From: Blasia pusilla
Taxonomy: Eukaryota > Marchantiophyta > Marchantiopsida > Blasiales
Assembly: GCA_050084515.1 (NCBI GenBank)
Contig: CM114274.1
Coordinates: 558,001 to 622,000 of the forward strand
Reading direction: 5' to 3'
Length of the DNA: 64,000 nucleotides
The stretch's first letter is position 1. Every line of letters begins with the position of its first letter. A program made the position numbers and the translations under genes. Shown here piece by piece: positions 42,945 through 55,063 of this stretch. The notes under the pieces were generated by a model. The model worked only from the letters and a program-made list of their open reading frames with translations, was not told the origin of the DNA and searched no databases.

Positions 42945-43356
42945 GAGGTGCAGTAAGAGGAGAGGAAGAGAGAAAGAGAGAAAGAGAGGAGAGAGGAGAG
43001 AGGAAACTACCTTCTAACCGAAATAGATACTTTTTTTTAAAGAGAGTTTCCGTTGGGTTGAAGAGAGGAACCTTTTTGTGTGAATTTTTTTGCACTTTTT
43101 TGCTCAGTTATTAAGCAGTCCCACAATTTTTTTTTCCTCTTCCATATTTTGGCAACCCCTCTGAGTCCGACAAGTTGCAAATTGCACAAAATTTAGAAAA
43201 CTGCAAAATCAGTGGAATCATAAGTGTGGAACCAATCACTTTTTCCATCCAAGGTGTAGAAAAAATCTATCATTTGCCCTCGGTTGAATAGAGTTCAAGC
43301 TCAAAGTGAAGGTTCTGGAAAAATGAAAGTACAATCTAAAACCTCATTTTGCATCC
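42945..43356 (+). repeat. Left terminus and subterminal region, M3
   Basis: It shares its layout with 2054-2455: GA-rich tract, GAGTTTCCGTTGGGTTGAAG, AT-rich block, one palindrome remnant near 43150-43180, then sequence up to the transposase stop. Confidence 0.7.
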
Positions 43357-46300
43357 TCAAAGTGGTTTGTTTAAAATACTTCAAAGGTTTTGAGTCCCCA
43401 AAACCCAGGCTGTGGTCGTCCAGTCCTTGTACATTTCTTATTTAGGAAAGTTCCGCATGCTCTCCTAATGCCATCAGATCCTGCCCTGCAGGTGGGTCCA
43501 CGTCCTAGGTTGCTCCGAGATATATGCCACCGTTTTAGGTTGCAATCCACCTCCATTACCAGAATCCCATATTGTTGAACCACCCTAGTGATAGGATGTT
43601 GCGAACTTCCACCAACGGAGGGCTTTTGAAATAAAACATTCACTGATTTTGGAGAAGTAACTCCATCACGAATTTGGGACGGGTCCGGGGTCCCTGAATA
43701 CCAAGGCGGCATAATTTCCTCATCCAAATCAATCACCATAATCGTTCCTCGATGCTGCCTCTTCACCTGCCTGAAGTCAAGATACTTATCTGGTCTCCAC
43801 GAGTCTCGCTCGGAATGCTCTACCACCATCTGTATGGGACGTCTTGAAACCCGCCCACGAATATCCCCACCAATTTGTACGTCTTGCTCGAGTGGAGTTT
43901 CAGCTACGCACCGGTTGAAGGCTTCCACATACATTTTTCATCACGAGATCTCACGGCCATAGCCGACATAGAGCTCGTAGATTGCCCCTTTCCTTTTGTT
44001 ATGCCTTTTGTGAGGAAGATATGGGATCTTTGCAGATCAGTAGCATTGCTCTTGCCTTTTCTTGTTGGCATGCCTCCACAAGTGAAATTTGTTGGCATGC
44101 TTGTGACGACCTCAAGAGGAATGAACACTTTCTCGCTCCACTTGTGTTGGGGCGGAGGGCATTTTCATGAACGTTCAATCCTCGCAACGACGGCAATGTT
44201 AGAAGGGAACGAAAATAACTCAGGAGTCAAAGAAATAAGCGACCTGTCAGAACCAGACGGGTTGCAGGCCTGAGGCATCCCATGAACGACTCTGCGACCC
44301 GTCGGGTCCTGACGTGTTGTAACCTTAAACCCACCTACTGCAACCAGTCAGAACCAGACGGATTGCAAGGCCGAGGCATCCCATGAACGACTCTGTCACC
44401 CGTCGGGTCCCGACGGGTTGCACACTCGGGTTGCACCAAAAATCTGGATGCAACCCGTCGGTTTTCGTCGAGTTGCACACTCGGGCAACCCGTCGATTTC
44501 CGTCGAGTTGCACACTCGGGCAACCCGTCGCATCCGACAGCTTGCTTGGTTTCTTTGGTTTGAAATCCCTATAGTTACCACGCTTCTCACCCTGAGCTAC
44601 AACTCTACAAAAAATTCTCAGCGTGAGCTTGACAAGACAAAATAGTGAACTCACATGCCGCATGAAGTTTCCCCATTGTCTCATACGTACAGTCCACCAA
44701 CTCAACAAAGAGCACAACTCTTTGTACTTCCCCTCCATCGCATGCTTCCTCCACCACCCATGAAGTTCTTCCTGGCATTTCATGATCTGCTTCAAGGTTT
44801 TGTTGTCCTTGCAGCATTGGAGTAGAGTGACATGCTCTGTCCTCTTATTCTCCTTGATGCAAGATTTGGTGTATCGGGTCACAGACTATTGCCAATGGAA
44901 AGCATCCGACCTTTCCCTCTCCGATTGAACCTCTCCACCCCAGAACACTTCCCTGATAGAAATCCATCCAGGTTGTGCATTGTCCGCCATGAACCCATAA
45001 ATTTCCGGAGGTGGCCTTTTGTTTTCCTTCACCACCTCCAATAAGAATAACCAGCACATCTTCAAACTGCCAACGTCTTTTGCTTTTACTTCAGAGACAA
45101 GTATAGTTTTGAGTCCCTTCTCCACATGGTCATAAACGTGAGCAACCATTGTCAACCAAACGTTCAGCACTCTCTAGCAAATATCAAAGCTTACCTAGCT
45201 CCCGTAAAGATCTTCCCCTTCCCTCATTTGATCTATAAGATCGAGGCCACTGGACGGACCTGTGGTTGACATTTTGAAGACATAGGCCCTGGATCCCTCC
45301 CCTCCCTGGCCCATGAACTGCCATCTCTGAATGAATGGAAATCTGAAGTTGGCCTTGATTCAAGCAATGGCATCCATTTCGGCCGTCTCTCCATCCCGTA
45401 CCCGTATTTGACGTAGCAAATTCCGGAAGCATTCACGATCAGCGAGAAATGCGAGATTTTCCCATATTTGTTTCTCCTCAGCAGCCGTGATCTCGCCCTG
45501 TCTAGGGATTCCAAGCAAATTTTCACAAATTTCTGATGCTGTAGTGAGCTTGATCACTCCGGGCTTTGAACCCGGAGAGTTTCTATAGACCTCGGCCACT
45601 TTCTTTGGGACATCCTCCTTGATGTGTCTCTGAATTGCATCGGTCACAGGATGAGTGTGGGAGCCAACATGAACTGCCAACCCTGTGTACTCTGACGTGG
45701 AGCCCAAGTCGTGGACAATAAAAAATATGTATGCATGACACGCTCCAACGCAGAAGGGGGATGCCTGACAATGAGGACATCCATGGCCTCCCGGCGGTAT
45801 GGTGGCACCGACTTCATATGGAGTTTCTGCATTCTTGGGGGGGAATTACAACGTATTTACTCGTACGTTGCGCTCTAGATATGGGCATGCTGGACTTCTA
45901 CACTCCAAGGCTCCAACGCATTGGCGGCATGAGACAATCCAAGGACCATCTGGAATTGAAGCACTAGTCCGTTGAAGCCTGCACCATCGATGACAATCAG
46001 ACTTTCTGTCCATACCCTTCAAGCGTCCTCTTTCTTTTGAGCAGGAGCAGCAAGTGGAGGCAACTCAAAAATTCAATTACCATCGTACGTGGGCGGAAGC
46101 TCATCGACAAGAATGTGCTTGAACATTTTCAAGGCCAGAGACGATAGCAAACTATTTCCTGATACTCGCAAGAGGAACGAGTAGGCGGACAGAGGGCCCG
46201 GTTCGTGTCTGACAGATCCACTGAGGTTGACAACATCCGGAATATCTTCAGGAAGTACAACATTGTTATGAGCGTGTGAAGTTGGAGTCAAAGCCGGATC

Positions 46301-46663
46301 TACTGAGCTAGGAGTTGCAAACGTAAAGCTCGGTGCACTAGGAAATTCTCGACCGTCTACTTGGGAAAGAGAGGAATTCAGGGGCAAGTTGTAAACTCTG
46401 TATTGACCATTTGCTGGAGGTGGGATATTCCATACTTTACGGTCTGCAATCACTGGCTGGACTGTCTCACCTATAATGTCCTCCGTACCGTCCACCCTAA
46501 CATCCTTGGATACAAAGATGGTTCCAATTTGGAGAAGAAATCGAACTGAGAGAAAATTTTCATCCACTGCTATGAAAGACTCACGAGCTTGCGGTCGAAC
46601 GATTTCTGATTGAGGAAGGGTCGCTAGATGACTGCCACAAGTGAGCTTCACATAATTTTCCAT
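43357..46663 (-). pseudogene. MULE transposase, M3 copy (SWIM finger deleted)
   Basis: Starts at ATG 46663 (MENYVKLTCGSHLATLPQSE). It keeps the N-terminal domain (46663-46073 is one open stretch), the zinc-cluster region (about 45830-45600), the helical region, GFMADNAQPGWISIREVF (about 45000-44930), WWRKHAMEGKYKEL, and the C-terminal region (43934-43371). The end is fused GLKTF directly to the last codons before the stop, removing the CPNESC region and the whole SWIM finger. Frameshifts occur near 46070, 45580 and 44900. The palindrome-bearing intron is at about 44180-44650. Confidence 0.75.
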
Positions 46664-47540
46664 TACCAGAAGATTCCACCAGGACGAGACAGAGAATTGG
46701 TATGAGAATGAGAATGTTTAATTTATAGTGAATAGGGACTCAGATTCTCCTGACAAAATTTGACTGACAAGATGAAGTTTGGTAGTTGAAAATGTATGAC
46801 ATAATGGATCCAATTTTGTTGCAACCTGTCGGAGTCAAGTGGGTTGCAGAATTTGGGAATCAAAGACGTTGGTTTCGAAGCATGCACTTCTTTTGTTGAA
46901 ACCCGTCGGAGTCCGTTGGGTTGGTACCCCCTTCTTGCCGACCAAAGGTTTTTTGAGTCAATTTTGCTAGCATCAACACAAGATATCGCTTGCATATGCT
47001 AAGGCAACCAATGGTTGGGGACTTTTGCGGGATTGTCCAACTCAGGGTAGATCTTGTGACGTGTCGGATTGCAATGGGTTGCCTCGGAACTATGCGTTGT
47101 CGCATTGTTACCCGAGGGATAGAAAAGCGTGCAACCTGTCCATAACAACCGGGGAACCCTCGTACCTCGCCTATTTACCCAACATAAGCAAAGCATGCAA
47201 CCCGTCGGCTTCTGACAGGTTGCACGCTTCTGCCTCACCTTGTAACGCTAACATGAAGGAAGCGTGCAACCCGTCGATCTCCGACGAGTTGCGCGGGTGC
47301 CGCGCCTTCTTGCCTGAAGACGGCGGAGGCGCGCAACCCGTCGGCCTCAGACGGGTTGCGCAATTGCCTCGCCTTGTAACGCTTACATGAAGGAAGCGTG
47401 CAACCTGTCGGCCTCCGACAAGTTGCGCGGGAAGCCCGCCTTGTTATCCCAAGAAGAGGGAAGCGTGCAACCCACTGGAATCCGACGGGTTGCGCGGGTA
47501 CCTCGCGTTCTTGTCCGAAGATGGTATATGCGCAACCTGT
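46664..47540. promoter_or_regulatory. Shortened divergent promoter with palindromes, M3
   Basis: The transposase TATA box is at 46717-46728 (minus). Palindromes occur from about 46830 to 47500, for example at 47199, 47266, 47333, 47399 and 47466, about 67 bp apart. The accessory-gene TATA box and start are deleted: the array joins linker coding sequence (AGACGGTCGGACCAGG) near 47560. Confidence 0.75.
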
Positions 47541-48205
47541 CGGTCTCGGACGGGCAAGCGGGGAGAGACGGTCGGACCAGGTCCTCCACAAAGAAAACTC
47601 CACCAGAGTCTGAGGTCATAGAGACCCCAACATGCCGACCGCAGACTCGGGAGAAGCGGAAGCGAGAGGCGCTAGGGTTGTCCCAAGGAGCAGACCAGGA
47701 TGTGGAATACACTCCATCATCCTTGGGAAGACATAGAGAAACAACGACCCGGACAAGTGTCATCCTTCACTGCACCAAACTTTAGGATGAGCTGAAAAGT
47801 TTCAGTTCCCAAGCGTCGACACTCGCCATCAAAAAATTGACAAGGCTGGGACGAAAGCTTCAACGAAATGGCCACGCTCCCTGGATGGTCCATGGGGAGG
47901 TTGAAGAGGTGGCGGTGCATCTCCTTGTTGCTGATTTCCCCTCGAGGTTGCGCTTGTGGGACGAGAATCCGTCGGACGGGGTCCTGGACTGGAATGTCCC
48001 TCTTTCTCATGACCAGATCGCGCTCCTGTTTTCCTTTGCAGACGCTTATCTCAGAGATAGGGGTTGTTTCTAAGTTTTGACTAGAGGGAGCGAGGAAGAG
48101 CTCTTCAACCTCAAGTGCGTCAAGAGGTCGCTGAAGTGGAGGACGGCGCAATCGTCGGTCATCAAGAACGAGTGCCCACTGCGATCCGCGACGAGTCAAA
48201 TTCGG
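47541..48205 (+). pseudogene. Basic linker and methyltransferase motif IV-like exon, M3
   Basis: The linker reads TRSSTKKTPPESEVIETPTC and REKRKREALGLSQGADQD. After one stop (CTKL*) the frame gives RLGRKLQRNGHAPWMVHGE, then VEEVAVHLLVADFPSRLRLW, DENPSDGVLDWNVPLSHDQ and IALLFSFADAYLRDRGCF. The segment HLLVADFPS aligns by eye with motif IV of N4/N6 methyltransferases (hydrophobic strand, then D/N/S-P-P-Y/W), but the PPY is replaced by FPS. WD shortly after, and a strand following a D-RG turn, also fit the fold. The donor is ATTCGG/GTAAGG at 48206. Confidence 0.55.
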
Positions 48206-48725
48206 GTAAGGGCTCTTAATTTTTATCCAAATTGTCTTTCTCAGATTGTTTGAGCTGGGTCTTTTTGCCATCCGTCTGAAAGCGACGAATTGCAATTTGA
48301 GGGCAAGTCTCCATTGGGTGAATGCAACCTGTCGAAACCCGAGAGGTTGCAAGTGCTACTACTTTTGCAATTTTTTGGAATGATGCAACCCGTCTAAAAG
48401 CGACGGGTTGCAAGTGCTAATGCTTTTGCAATTTTCTCGAATGATGCAACCCGTCTGAAAGTGGCGGGTTGCTCTTAGCCAACCATGGGCTGCTTTAAGC
48501 CAGCAACCTGTCGCCTTCCGACAGGTTGCTCATGGAAAAAAAAATCACAAGACACTTGTTAAACAACCCGTCGGACTCCGACAGGTTGCTCCAATGTTAG
48601 GATTGTAAAGAAGTTCTCTGGGGTTAAGCGAAGCTCTTTGGGGACGTGTTGCACATTATGTCACCAGACTGAGAGTAGACCAGTGGCCAAGTTGCTGACA
48701 TTGTTTCCAACGTGCTTCTTTACAG
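48206..48725 (+). other. Last intron with palindromes, M3
   Basis: The donor GTAAGG and the acceptor CTTTACAG are both good. Palindromes lie near 48325, 48385, 48448, 48503 and 48563. Confidence 0.8.
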
Positions 48726-49239
48726 ATGGACCACTCCTATGTTTACTGCTTTGTTCGTCCCGAGCACAACTTCCAGGTGTTTAAGATCATGGATCCTGTG
48801 GATCCATGCTTCGATGGGTACAGCTTAGATAGTTTATACAATTCCCCCCCCGGGAATTTTCATGCAAGACGGTACCCCATTACTTGGAGGAAGGGAAAAG
48901 TTTCCAGCCCTCATGCAAATGCTCATCGAGCTCTACTCAAGGCCGGGTGACTTGGTGTTCGACTTAGTGGGCCTTTCAAGGGCGAGTATGAGAGGCGCCT
49001 GGCAGAGTGGCAGGAACATTCTCTGCCTTGAGGGAAGGCAGCAACTGTTTGACCTTTGCAAGGAGGCAAAGGCAGATTACAATAGGCTAGTTGGGGCGTA
49101 GAACTCTCCTCCGAAGCCGAGAGCTCCGGTTCCATACCCACCATTGGTAGTGACACCATCGTCACTTCCCACGATTCCGAAAATCGGGAGGGCAAGGCCG
49201 ACAGTAATCTTGGAAGAGCTCTCGGACGATGACGAGTGA
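48726..49239 (+). pseudogene. Methyltransferase-like last exon (motif I), M3
   Basis: Starts MDHSYVYCFVRPEHNFQVFK. A homopolymer of eight C near 48845 shifts the frame by one base; the correct frame resumes as MQDGTPLLGGREKFPALMQM, LIELYSRPGDLVFDLVGLSR and ASMRGAWQSGRNILCLEGRQ. This is the order KxxxLMxxLI - PGDxVxD - G - helix - I that surrounds motif I in beta-class N4/N6 methyltransferases (DPFxGxG in active enzymes). Another shift near 49101 precedes the acidic end, TGA 49237-49239. Confidence 0.65.
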
Positions 49240-49706
49240 GTTCAAAGAACTCAAGGACCCAGCTTGACTCCAGCGTTGGAGTAGGGATTTATTTGATGAC
49301 GAGGCAAAATATTTCATAGAATAGATCAAATGTTCAGTTCCGAGCTTCTTTCGGATGTAATAAAGGACAAGATTTTTTCGAACGATGATGGTGTTTGTAA
49401 AAGTTTGCTAAATATATTTTTTGGTCTTGTCGAATGTGATCGTCTATGTACTCTGAGGACTTCTATTTTGCAACCTGCCGGATTTCCACGGCTTGCAACT
49501 TTTCACTTTTTGACCAATGCACCTTTTTAACCACTTCCAAGCAACCGGTCGGATTCCGACAGGTTGGCTGCGTGAGTGATTGGACTCTTTCGGACTCTTT
49601 AGAGGCATTCTGGCGGGCTTCTTCACTTTGGCACCTTCCCTTAGTATCATCAAACAAGGCGTAGGCTTCTTCTCTTCTCTAAGACATGTTGGATTTCTCC
49701 TACCTG
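49240..49706 (+). other. First terminal block, M3
   Basis: 3' untranslated sequence with AATAAA at 49359-49364, a palindrome remnant near 49470, one CCGGTCGG/CCGACAGG palindrome near 49542, and the pyrimidine-rich stretch ending CTCCTACCTG, where M5 is inserted. Confidence 0.7.
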
Positions 49707-49715
49707 TTGGATTGC
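49707..49715. repeat. Target-site duplication of M5, left copy
   Basis: TTGGATTGC here and again at 63896-63904. Uninterrupted M copies read the target once (GGATTGCC near 12273), which identifies a 9-bp duplication, the hallmark length of Mutator-like elements. Confidence 0.9.
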
Positions 49716-50699
49716 GGGGGCTGGTATTCTGGCAGGAGAGAGTAAGAGAGGAGAGTCTCTCTTCAAAAAAAAGGGCCAAATCCGCCTCCTCTCTTCAAAA
49801 AATTTTGACATATTTGAAATTTTCGTTTGCTTTCAAATTCAGGAAATCTTTAGAAGAGAGTAGGTAGTGGTCCACATTTGGCCCTAAAAAAACCTCCTCT
49901 TTCCTGGGGGGAGAAAAAAGGAGACATCATAAGACCACCCTAAACATTTTTCCATCACTGTCCATGTGAGCCTAAGTTTCTTAACATTCCCTGTCTCGGT
50001 CAAAAAAAAAAAGCGTGCCCTTGGTATTTTTGTTGGAGGACCACCCGGATGGGTACCTCTCTTTGCGAGGATTGTTGCATCATGGCCTCCCCTAAATTGC
50101 CCCATAACCAACTTTCTATCGGTTATGAATGGTGTCTGCTCAAGACCAACTTTCTGAAATGTGAAAAAATCAGATCCTAAGGCTCAGAAACCGAGAAGTT
50201 GCACCCCTCCCAACCCGTAAGAAAGCTCACCATAAGAAATGAAAGATTTTTAGAAGTGATTTTCTTCCACCCTGCACCCACGACAATCTAACGGGTTGGG
50301 AATCCGAAATGGCAATCCGACAGGTAGTAGGAATCTTGCACATCTTAGACAAGAAAAGAAGCCTACAACTGGTTGGACGAATGAAGGGGAACGAGCCAAA
50401 AGTCAAGAAGCCCGCCACAATGGGTCAGAAGTTGGTCTCACCGGGAAAGAGTCCGATCACTCAAGCAGTCAACGTGTCGGAATCCGAGAGGTTGCCTGGA
50501 AATGGTAAAAAAGTTGCAGTGGGCAAAAAGCAAAAAGTTGCAACCCGTCGGAATCATACGGGTTGCAGAATTGTAATTCTGAGTAGCTAAAAGAACACAA
50601 TCCACAAGTCCAAAAACATATTCCAGAAAACTTTTACAAACACCATTATGGGTTGAAAAAATCTGGTCCTTTATTACCTCCGAAGGAACCTCGAAATGT
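49716..50699 (-). repeat. Right terminus, subterminal region and end of second block, M5
   Basis: GA-rich tract, AT-rich block, sequence shared with 20020-20600, palindromes near 50470-50495 (GTGTCGG/CCGAGAG) and 50540-50566, and an inverted AATAAA near 50670. Confidence 0.7.
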
Positions 50700-51480
50700 G
50701 CATTTCACCTAGTCTATGATTTCTTCACCTCGTCATCTCTGATTTACTCCTAACTCTCCTCGTGTGAGTACCAAAGGAATGTCTGGGATTCAAGTGGCTC
50801 CTCGGCCGATTGTAGACGGGATCGAAAATGTTGGCGGTCGAGAGCCTTGGCCCCCCTAGGTACACCATAACGGTCCCATGTTACCGATTCAAGTCCCACC
50901 GCCTTCCTCGGCAAGTATACCTTGTACGCTCTGCAATGTGACACCCATCCAAAGTATCAATATCCGCTCCGCCCCGGTAATACCACTATGGCAACCGCAC
51001 GGTAGAAGGAATCCAACACGTCGAGAGAAGAAAAGAAGCCTACGCCTTTTACGAGTTGAGAGGAAGGTGCCAAGGAAGAAGCCCGCCGACGCTCGATCCG
51101 AAAGGGTCGATCAGGCAACTGTCGGAATCGACGAGTTTCTGGAGGTGGTAAAAGGGTCCGATGGTCAAAAGCGAAAAGTTGCAAGGAGGAGAAATCCGAC
51201 GGGTTGCGATGGTCATAAAGTGAAAATTGCAAGCAGGAGAAATCCGACGGGTTGCAAAGTAGAAGACCGTGGAGTACATAGACCATCACATTCGAAAAGA
51301 CAAAATGATCAGCAAACATTTACAAGCACCACCATCGATCGAAAAAATTTATGCTTTATATCATCCGAAAAAAGCTCGAAACTGTACATTTGATCTATTC
51401 TATGAAATCTTTTGCCAAATTATCAAAAAACTCCCTACTCCAAACGCTGCAGTCAAGCTGGGTCGTTGAGTTCTTTGAAC
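50700..51480 (-). pseudogene. Second-block frame (broken) and first terminal block, M5
   Basis: 50700-51000 corresponds to the frame at 11606-11893 but has many single-base deletions. 51001-51480 is the first terminal block, with three damaged palindromes (51115-51260) and no intact polyadenylation signal. Confidence 0.5.
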
Positions 51481-51978
51481 TCACTCGTCATCATCCGAGA
51501 GCTCTTGCAAAATCACTTTCAACCTTGCCCTCCCGATTTTGGGAATCGTTGGAAGTGACGATGGAGTCACTACCAAGGGTGGCTCGAACCGAGCTCGGCG
51601 CCGGTGGAGAGTTGTACGCCCCAACGAGCCTTTCGTGATTCGCCTTTGCCTCCTTGCAAAGGTCAAGCATTCTGCCTTCCTCGAGGCGAGAATGTTCCTA
51701 CCACTCTGCCATGCGCCTCTGATACTCGCCCCTGAAAGGCCCACTAAGTCGAACACCAAGTCACCCGGCCTTGAGTAGAGCTCGATGAGCGTTTGCATCA
51801 GGGCTGGCGACTTTTCTCTTCCTCCCTGAAGTGGGGTACTGTCTTGCATGTAAATTCTCGGGGAATTGTACAAACTATCTAATTTGTACCCATCTCGGGC
51901 ATGGATCCACAGGATCATGGATCTTGAACACTGAAATTGTGCTCGGGCGAACAAGCATGAGACATAGGAGTGGTCCAT
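51481..51978 (-). pseudogene. Methyltransferase-like last exon (motif I), M5
   Basis: It starts at ATG 51978 (MDHSYVSCLFARAQ) and ends with SDDDE then TGA at 51483-51481. The motif I stretch LIELYSRPGDLVFDLVGLSG is present; several indels break the frame. It is followed upstream by an intron of about 460 bp (51979-52440) with damaged palindromes. Confidence 0.6.
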
Positions 51979-52440
51979 GTGTAAATCAGCACGAAAGAAT
52001 GTCAGAAACTAAAGAAGTCGCTTTGAGAAGATTTTCAATAATCGACTTTGGATCAACTCGTCGAAGTCCGACGGGTTGTTTTGTCCGGACCAACCCGTCG
52101 GAGCCGAAGCGGGTTGCGATTACATTTTAGGTTTTCCGGTTGATTTTGGTTTTCGGATGCAACCCGTCGGAAGGCGGCGGGTTGATGGCTAGACCAGCCC
52201 ATGCTCGCCGAGAGCAACCCGTCGAATAGCAACCCGTCGCTATTAGAGGCGGGTTGCATCCAAAACAAAATCAATCGCAACCCGTCGGGTTCCGCTGGTT
52301 GCTCTCACCGAGCATGGGCTGCTCTAAGCCCAACAACCCGCCGCCTTCCGGACGGGTTGCTCACGGAAAAAAACCAGATTGACTCTCATTCTATACATCA
52401 TTAAAAGATAATTGAAATTATTGTACAGAATTGAGCCTTA
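51979..52440 (-). other. Last intron with palindromes, M5
   Basis: The donor on the minus strand is ATTCGG/GTAAGG near 52440. Palindromes near 52050-52105, 52160-52190, 52215-52255, 52275-52310 and 52333-52365 carry single-base deletions. Confidence 0.65.
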
Positions 52441-54440
52441 CCCGAATCGACTCGTCGCGGATCGGAGTGGGTACTCGTTTTTATGATCCACGATTGTGCC
52501 GTCCTCCACTTTAGCGACCTCTTGGCCTTTTGGAGGTTGAAGAGCTCGTCCTCGCTCCCACCAGTCCAACACCAGAAGCGACCCCCTCTCACTCGGATAG
52601 GCGTGCGCAAAGGAGAACAAAAGTGCAATCTGGTCATAAGTGAGCGGCGATTCCACTCAAGTACCTCCTCCGCCGGATTTTTGCCCCAAAGTCGCAACCC
52701 CGAGGGCAGATCGGCGATCAAGAGATCCACCGCAACCTCTTCCACCACTCCATTCACCGTCCAGGCAGCGTGCCCGTTTTGTTGGAGCTTCCGTCCCAAC
52801 GTTGTCAATTTTTCGATGGCAGTTGTCGATGCTTGAGAATCAAGCCATTCACCTCATCCAAAGAAAGAGGTGAATCGAAGGAGGACGCTTGTCCGGGTCG
52901 TTGTTTGTATGTGTCTTCCCAAGGATGATGGATGTATTCTCCTTGGGACAACCGGGCACCTCTCGCTTCCGCTTCTCCTAGTCCGGGGGACGACTTGTCG
53001 GGGTTTCCATGACCTCGGATTCTGGTGGCGTTTTCTTCGCCGAGGACCTGGTCCGACCCTCTCTCCCTCCTCGTCCGGACGATTCCGCCTCTGGCCTCTC
53101 ATCTTCAGGCTCTCTTTGGGAAGTCTCCGCCTCTGAATTTTTCCCTCCCCTCGCCTTGCCTTTGAGACCCGCTGTGGATTTGTCTTTGGCTGTCCGGACC
53201 TTGGAAGCCAACTCGGTGTCTCGTGGGCCTGCTCTTCAACATCTCCTCCGAAGAAGTCTTGGTGGGACGAAATTGGGATTTCGTCTTGTCCCGAGGCCTT
53301 TGCATCATGAAGCACTCGTAAGTCCTTATCCGTGATGTCTTGGTCGTTGAAGTCGAGCCAAATGGGGCAATTCTCCACCTCCCAATCGGACATGTCTTTG
53401 CCCCATCTCCACGTCGTACATGGAGAATGTCTCTGCATCCGCGCGAAGCCCACAATTTCAAGGCTACGGTAATTTTCCCCATGTACTGCGTTCTTACATC
53501 GGACGAGGTACTTGAATACCATCCGTTGGGAAACTTTAAGTCGAAACAAGATCGGCCGTTTGCTCTGTAGATCTCGCTTCTTCTTCGCTTGATCCCGTTT
53601 GTTACCCTCTACTTCTTCGTCAAGCTCGCACGAGGAGGACGCAAACCTTGAACATGGTCTTGAATCCAGGGTTCTTGGTTGGCTTGTCCCGGATGTCGTC
53701 GAGCCAAACCTCATAATCTCAGAACTTTCAAGGTTTGCTTCCGCGGAATGGGCTCTAATCTTCGAGCTCGCTTGTAGACCGTCAAAGACGGACTTCCGAT
53801 TACCATAACGCGCCCGGAACGACCATTCGCGTAGCCAATGCGAGATCGATGGATCGGACACACCGGAGGATGGTGTGCCGCCCTCTTCAGGCCTCGAGCC
53901 TCGAGACGATTTTCATCGATCGTATCCTCTGAACTCGCTAATCCCGGATAACGCAAAAGCGATGCACGCGATCGGCGACACTTTCTCCCCAATCCGACCA
54001 TGCGGATCTTCATCCCTCTTCCGTTGGCGCTTGATAATCGCCTTGAGCTCCTTGTAGAACTCGGACCAAGTTGGGGTTGAGAATCTTGATGTATCGCTGC
54101 ATCTTGCTCGCCGTGTATTTCGTTGCGATGAGATCAAAGAGCTTGGATGAATTTGGCGCGCTTAGACGCAGATACCTTCTCCCTCCGCTCCAGCTCCAGT
54201 GCATCGCTTTTCTTCGCGGCCTGTATCTTGAGCTAGCAAAGGATGGTTACGGTTGCATCTTGAGAAATAAACTTGTTTGCCCAAGTTTTCTTCTTAATCT
54301 GAGCACCCTTTGCAAGCATCTGATTGACGAGGGCATCACCCAAGAACCCCCTGGACTCTCCCGGGTGCGTCGTAAGCACCTTCCTCACCCGATCGCAGTC
54401 CTGGATCCAATGGTGGGTGACATTCCCCTCCGATACAATT
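52441..54440 (-). pseudogene. Accessory gene exons 3 to 5: helical region, basic linker, motif IV-like, M5
   Basis: Reading leftward from the acceptor at 54442-54441: IVSEGNVTHHWIQDCDRV, QMLAKGAQIKKKTWANKF, QRNTRRARCSDTS in a shifted frame, then a long open frame 53861-52854 with SDPSISHWLREWSF, KKKRDLQSKRPILFRLKVSQ, DMSDWEVENCPIWLDFNDQD and SHQDFFGGDVEEQAHE. The basic linker follows (REPEDERPEAESSGRGGREG in another frame), then VEEVAVDLLIADLPSGLRLW with motif IV reading DLPS. This is the only copy joining exon 3 to motif IV. Frame changes at about six points rule out a full product. Confidence 0.6.
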
Positions 54441-54845
54441 CTGCACATCCAAACTCAACCCGTCAGGAAATTACATGTGTTCCTGCAACCCGTCGGACTC
54501 CAACGGGTCGTCACAGCTCACGGTCGGATTCTAGCAACAAGCTAAATGATGCAACCCGTCGGAGTCCAACGGTTTGCATTCAGATTTGCTAATGCCAGGT
54601 AAGCAACTCGTCGGACTCCGACGGGTTGCTGGACTGCACGCTTTTTCATATGTTTTTCTAAGATTGCAACTCGTCGGACTCCGATGGGTTGCTTGACTGC
54701 ACGCTTTTTCGGATGTTTTTTTAAGATTGCAACTCGTCGGACATCCGAAAAAGCGTGCAGTCACATTTCTACGTGAAGGCAGTGGTCCTTCACCCATACC
54801 CTCATCACATGGCGACGGTGGAGATGGCAATGCATGCCATGAACA
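54441..54845 (-). other. Rearranged intron 2 with palindromes, M5
   Basis: The acceptor is GTGCAG at 54446-54441. The intron contains palindromes at about 54484, 54551, 54603 and 54666. It also holds an inverted copy of the end of exon 2 and the start of the intron (54763-54894). Confidence 0.65.
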
Positions 54846-55063
54846 CGTGAGTATCTTTAACACTTTCGCAACCCGTCGAAGTCCGACGAGTTGCTTTCTG
54901 CAAAAACAAACCTAACCCATTCATCAATCGAGCAACTCGTCGGACTCCGACGAGTTGCGAAAGTGTTAAAGATACTCACGTGTTCATGGCATGCATTGCC
55001 ATCTCCACCGTCGCCATGTGATGAGGGTATGGGTGAAGGACCACTACCTTCACGCAGAAATGT
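54763..55063. repeat. Inverted duplication of the ParB exon end, 132-bp arms
   Basis: Arm 54763-54894 and arm 54932-55063 are reverse complements with about four mismatches over 132 bp and a 37-bp loop. Each arm contains the last 80 bp or so of the ParB exon, the splice donor and one palindrome. A smaller inverted pair (GACTGCACGCTTTTTCGGAT, near 54694 and 54743) lies beside it. Confidence 0.9.

Larger units (their letters stand above)
42945..49706 (+). mobile_element. ParB-MTase MULE copy M3 (interrupted by M5)
   Basis: M3 starts at its left terminus (GAGGTGCAGTAAGAGGAGAGG) inside a family-A LTR. It holds a transposase gene without the SWIM finger, a shortened divergent promoter, and an accessory gene that has lost the ParB half, then the first terminal block up to CTCCTACCTG at 49706. 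M5 is inserted there, and M3 resumes after the second TTGGATTGC at 63905. Its right terminus lies outside the window. Confidence 0.85.
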
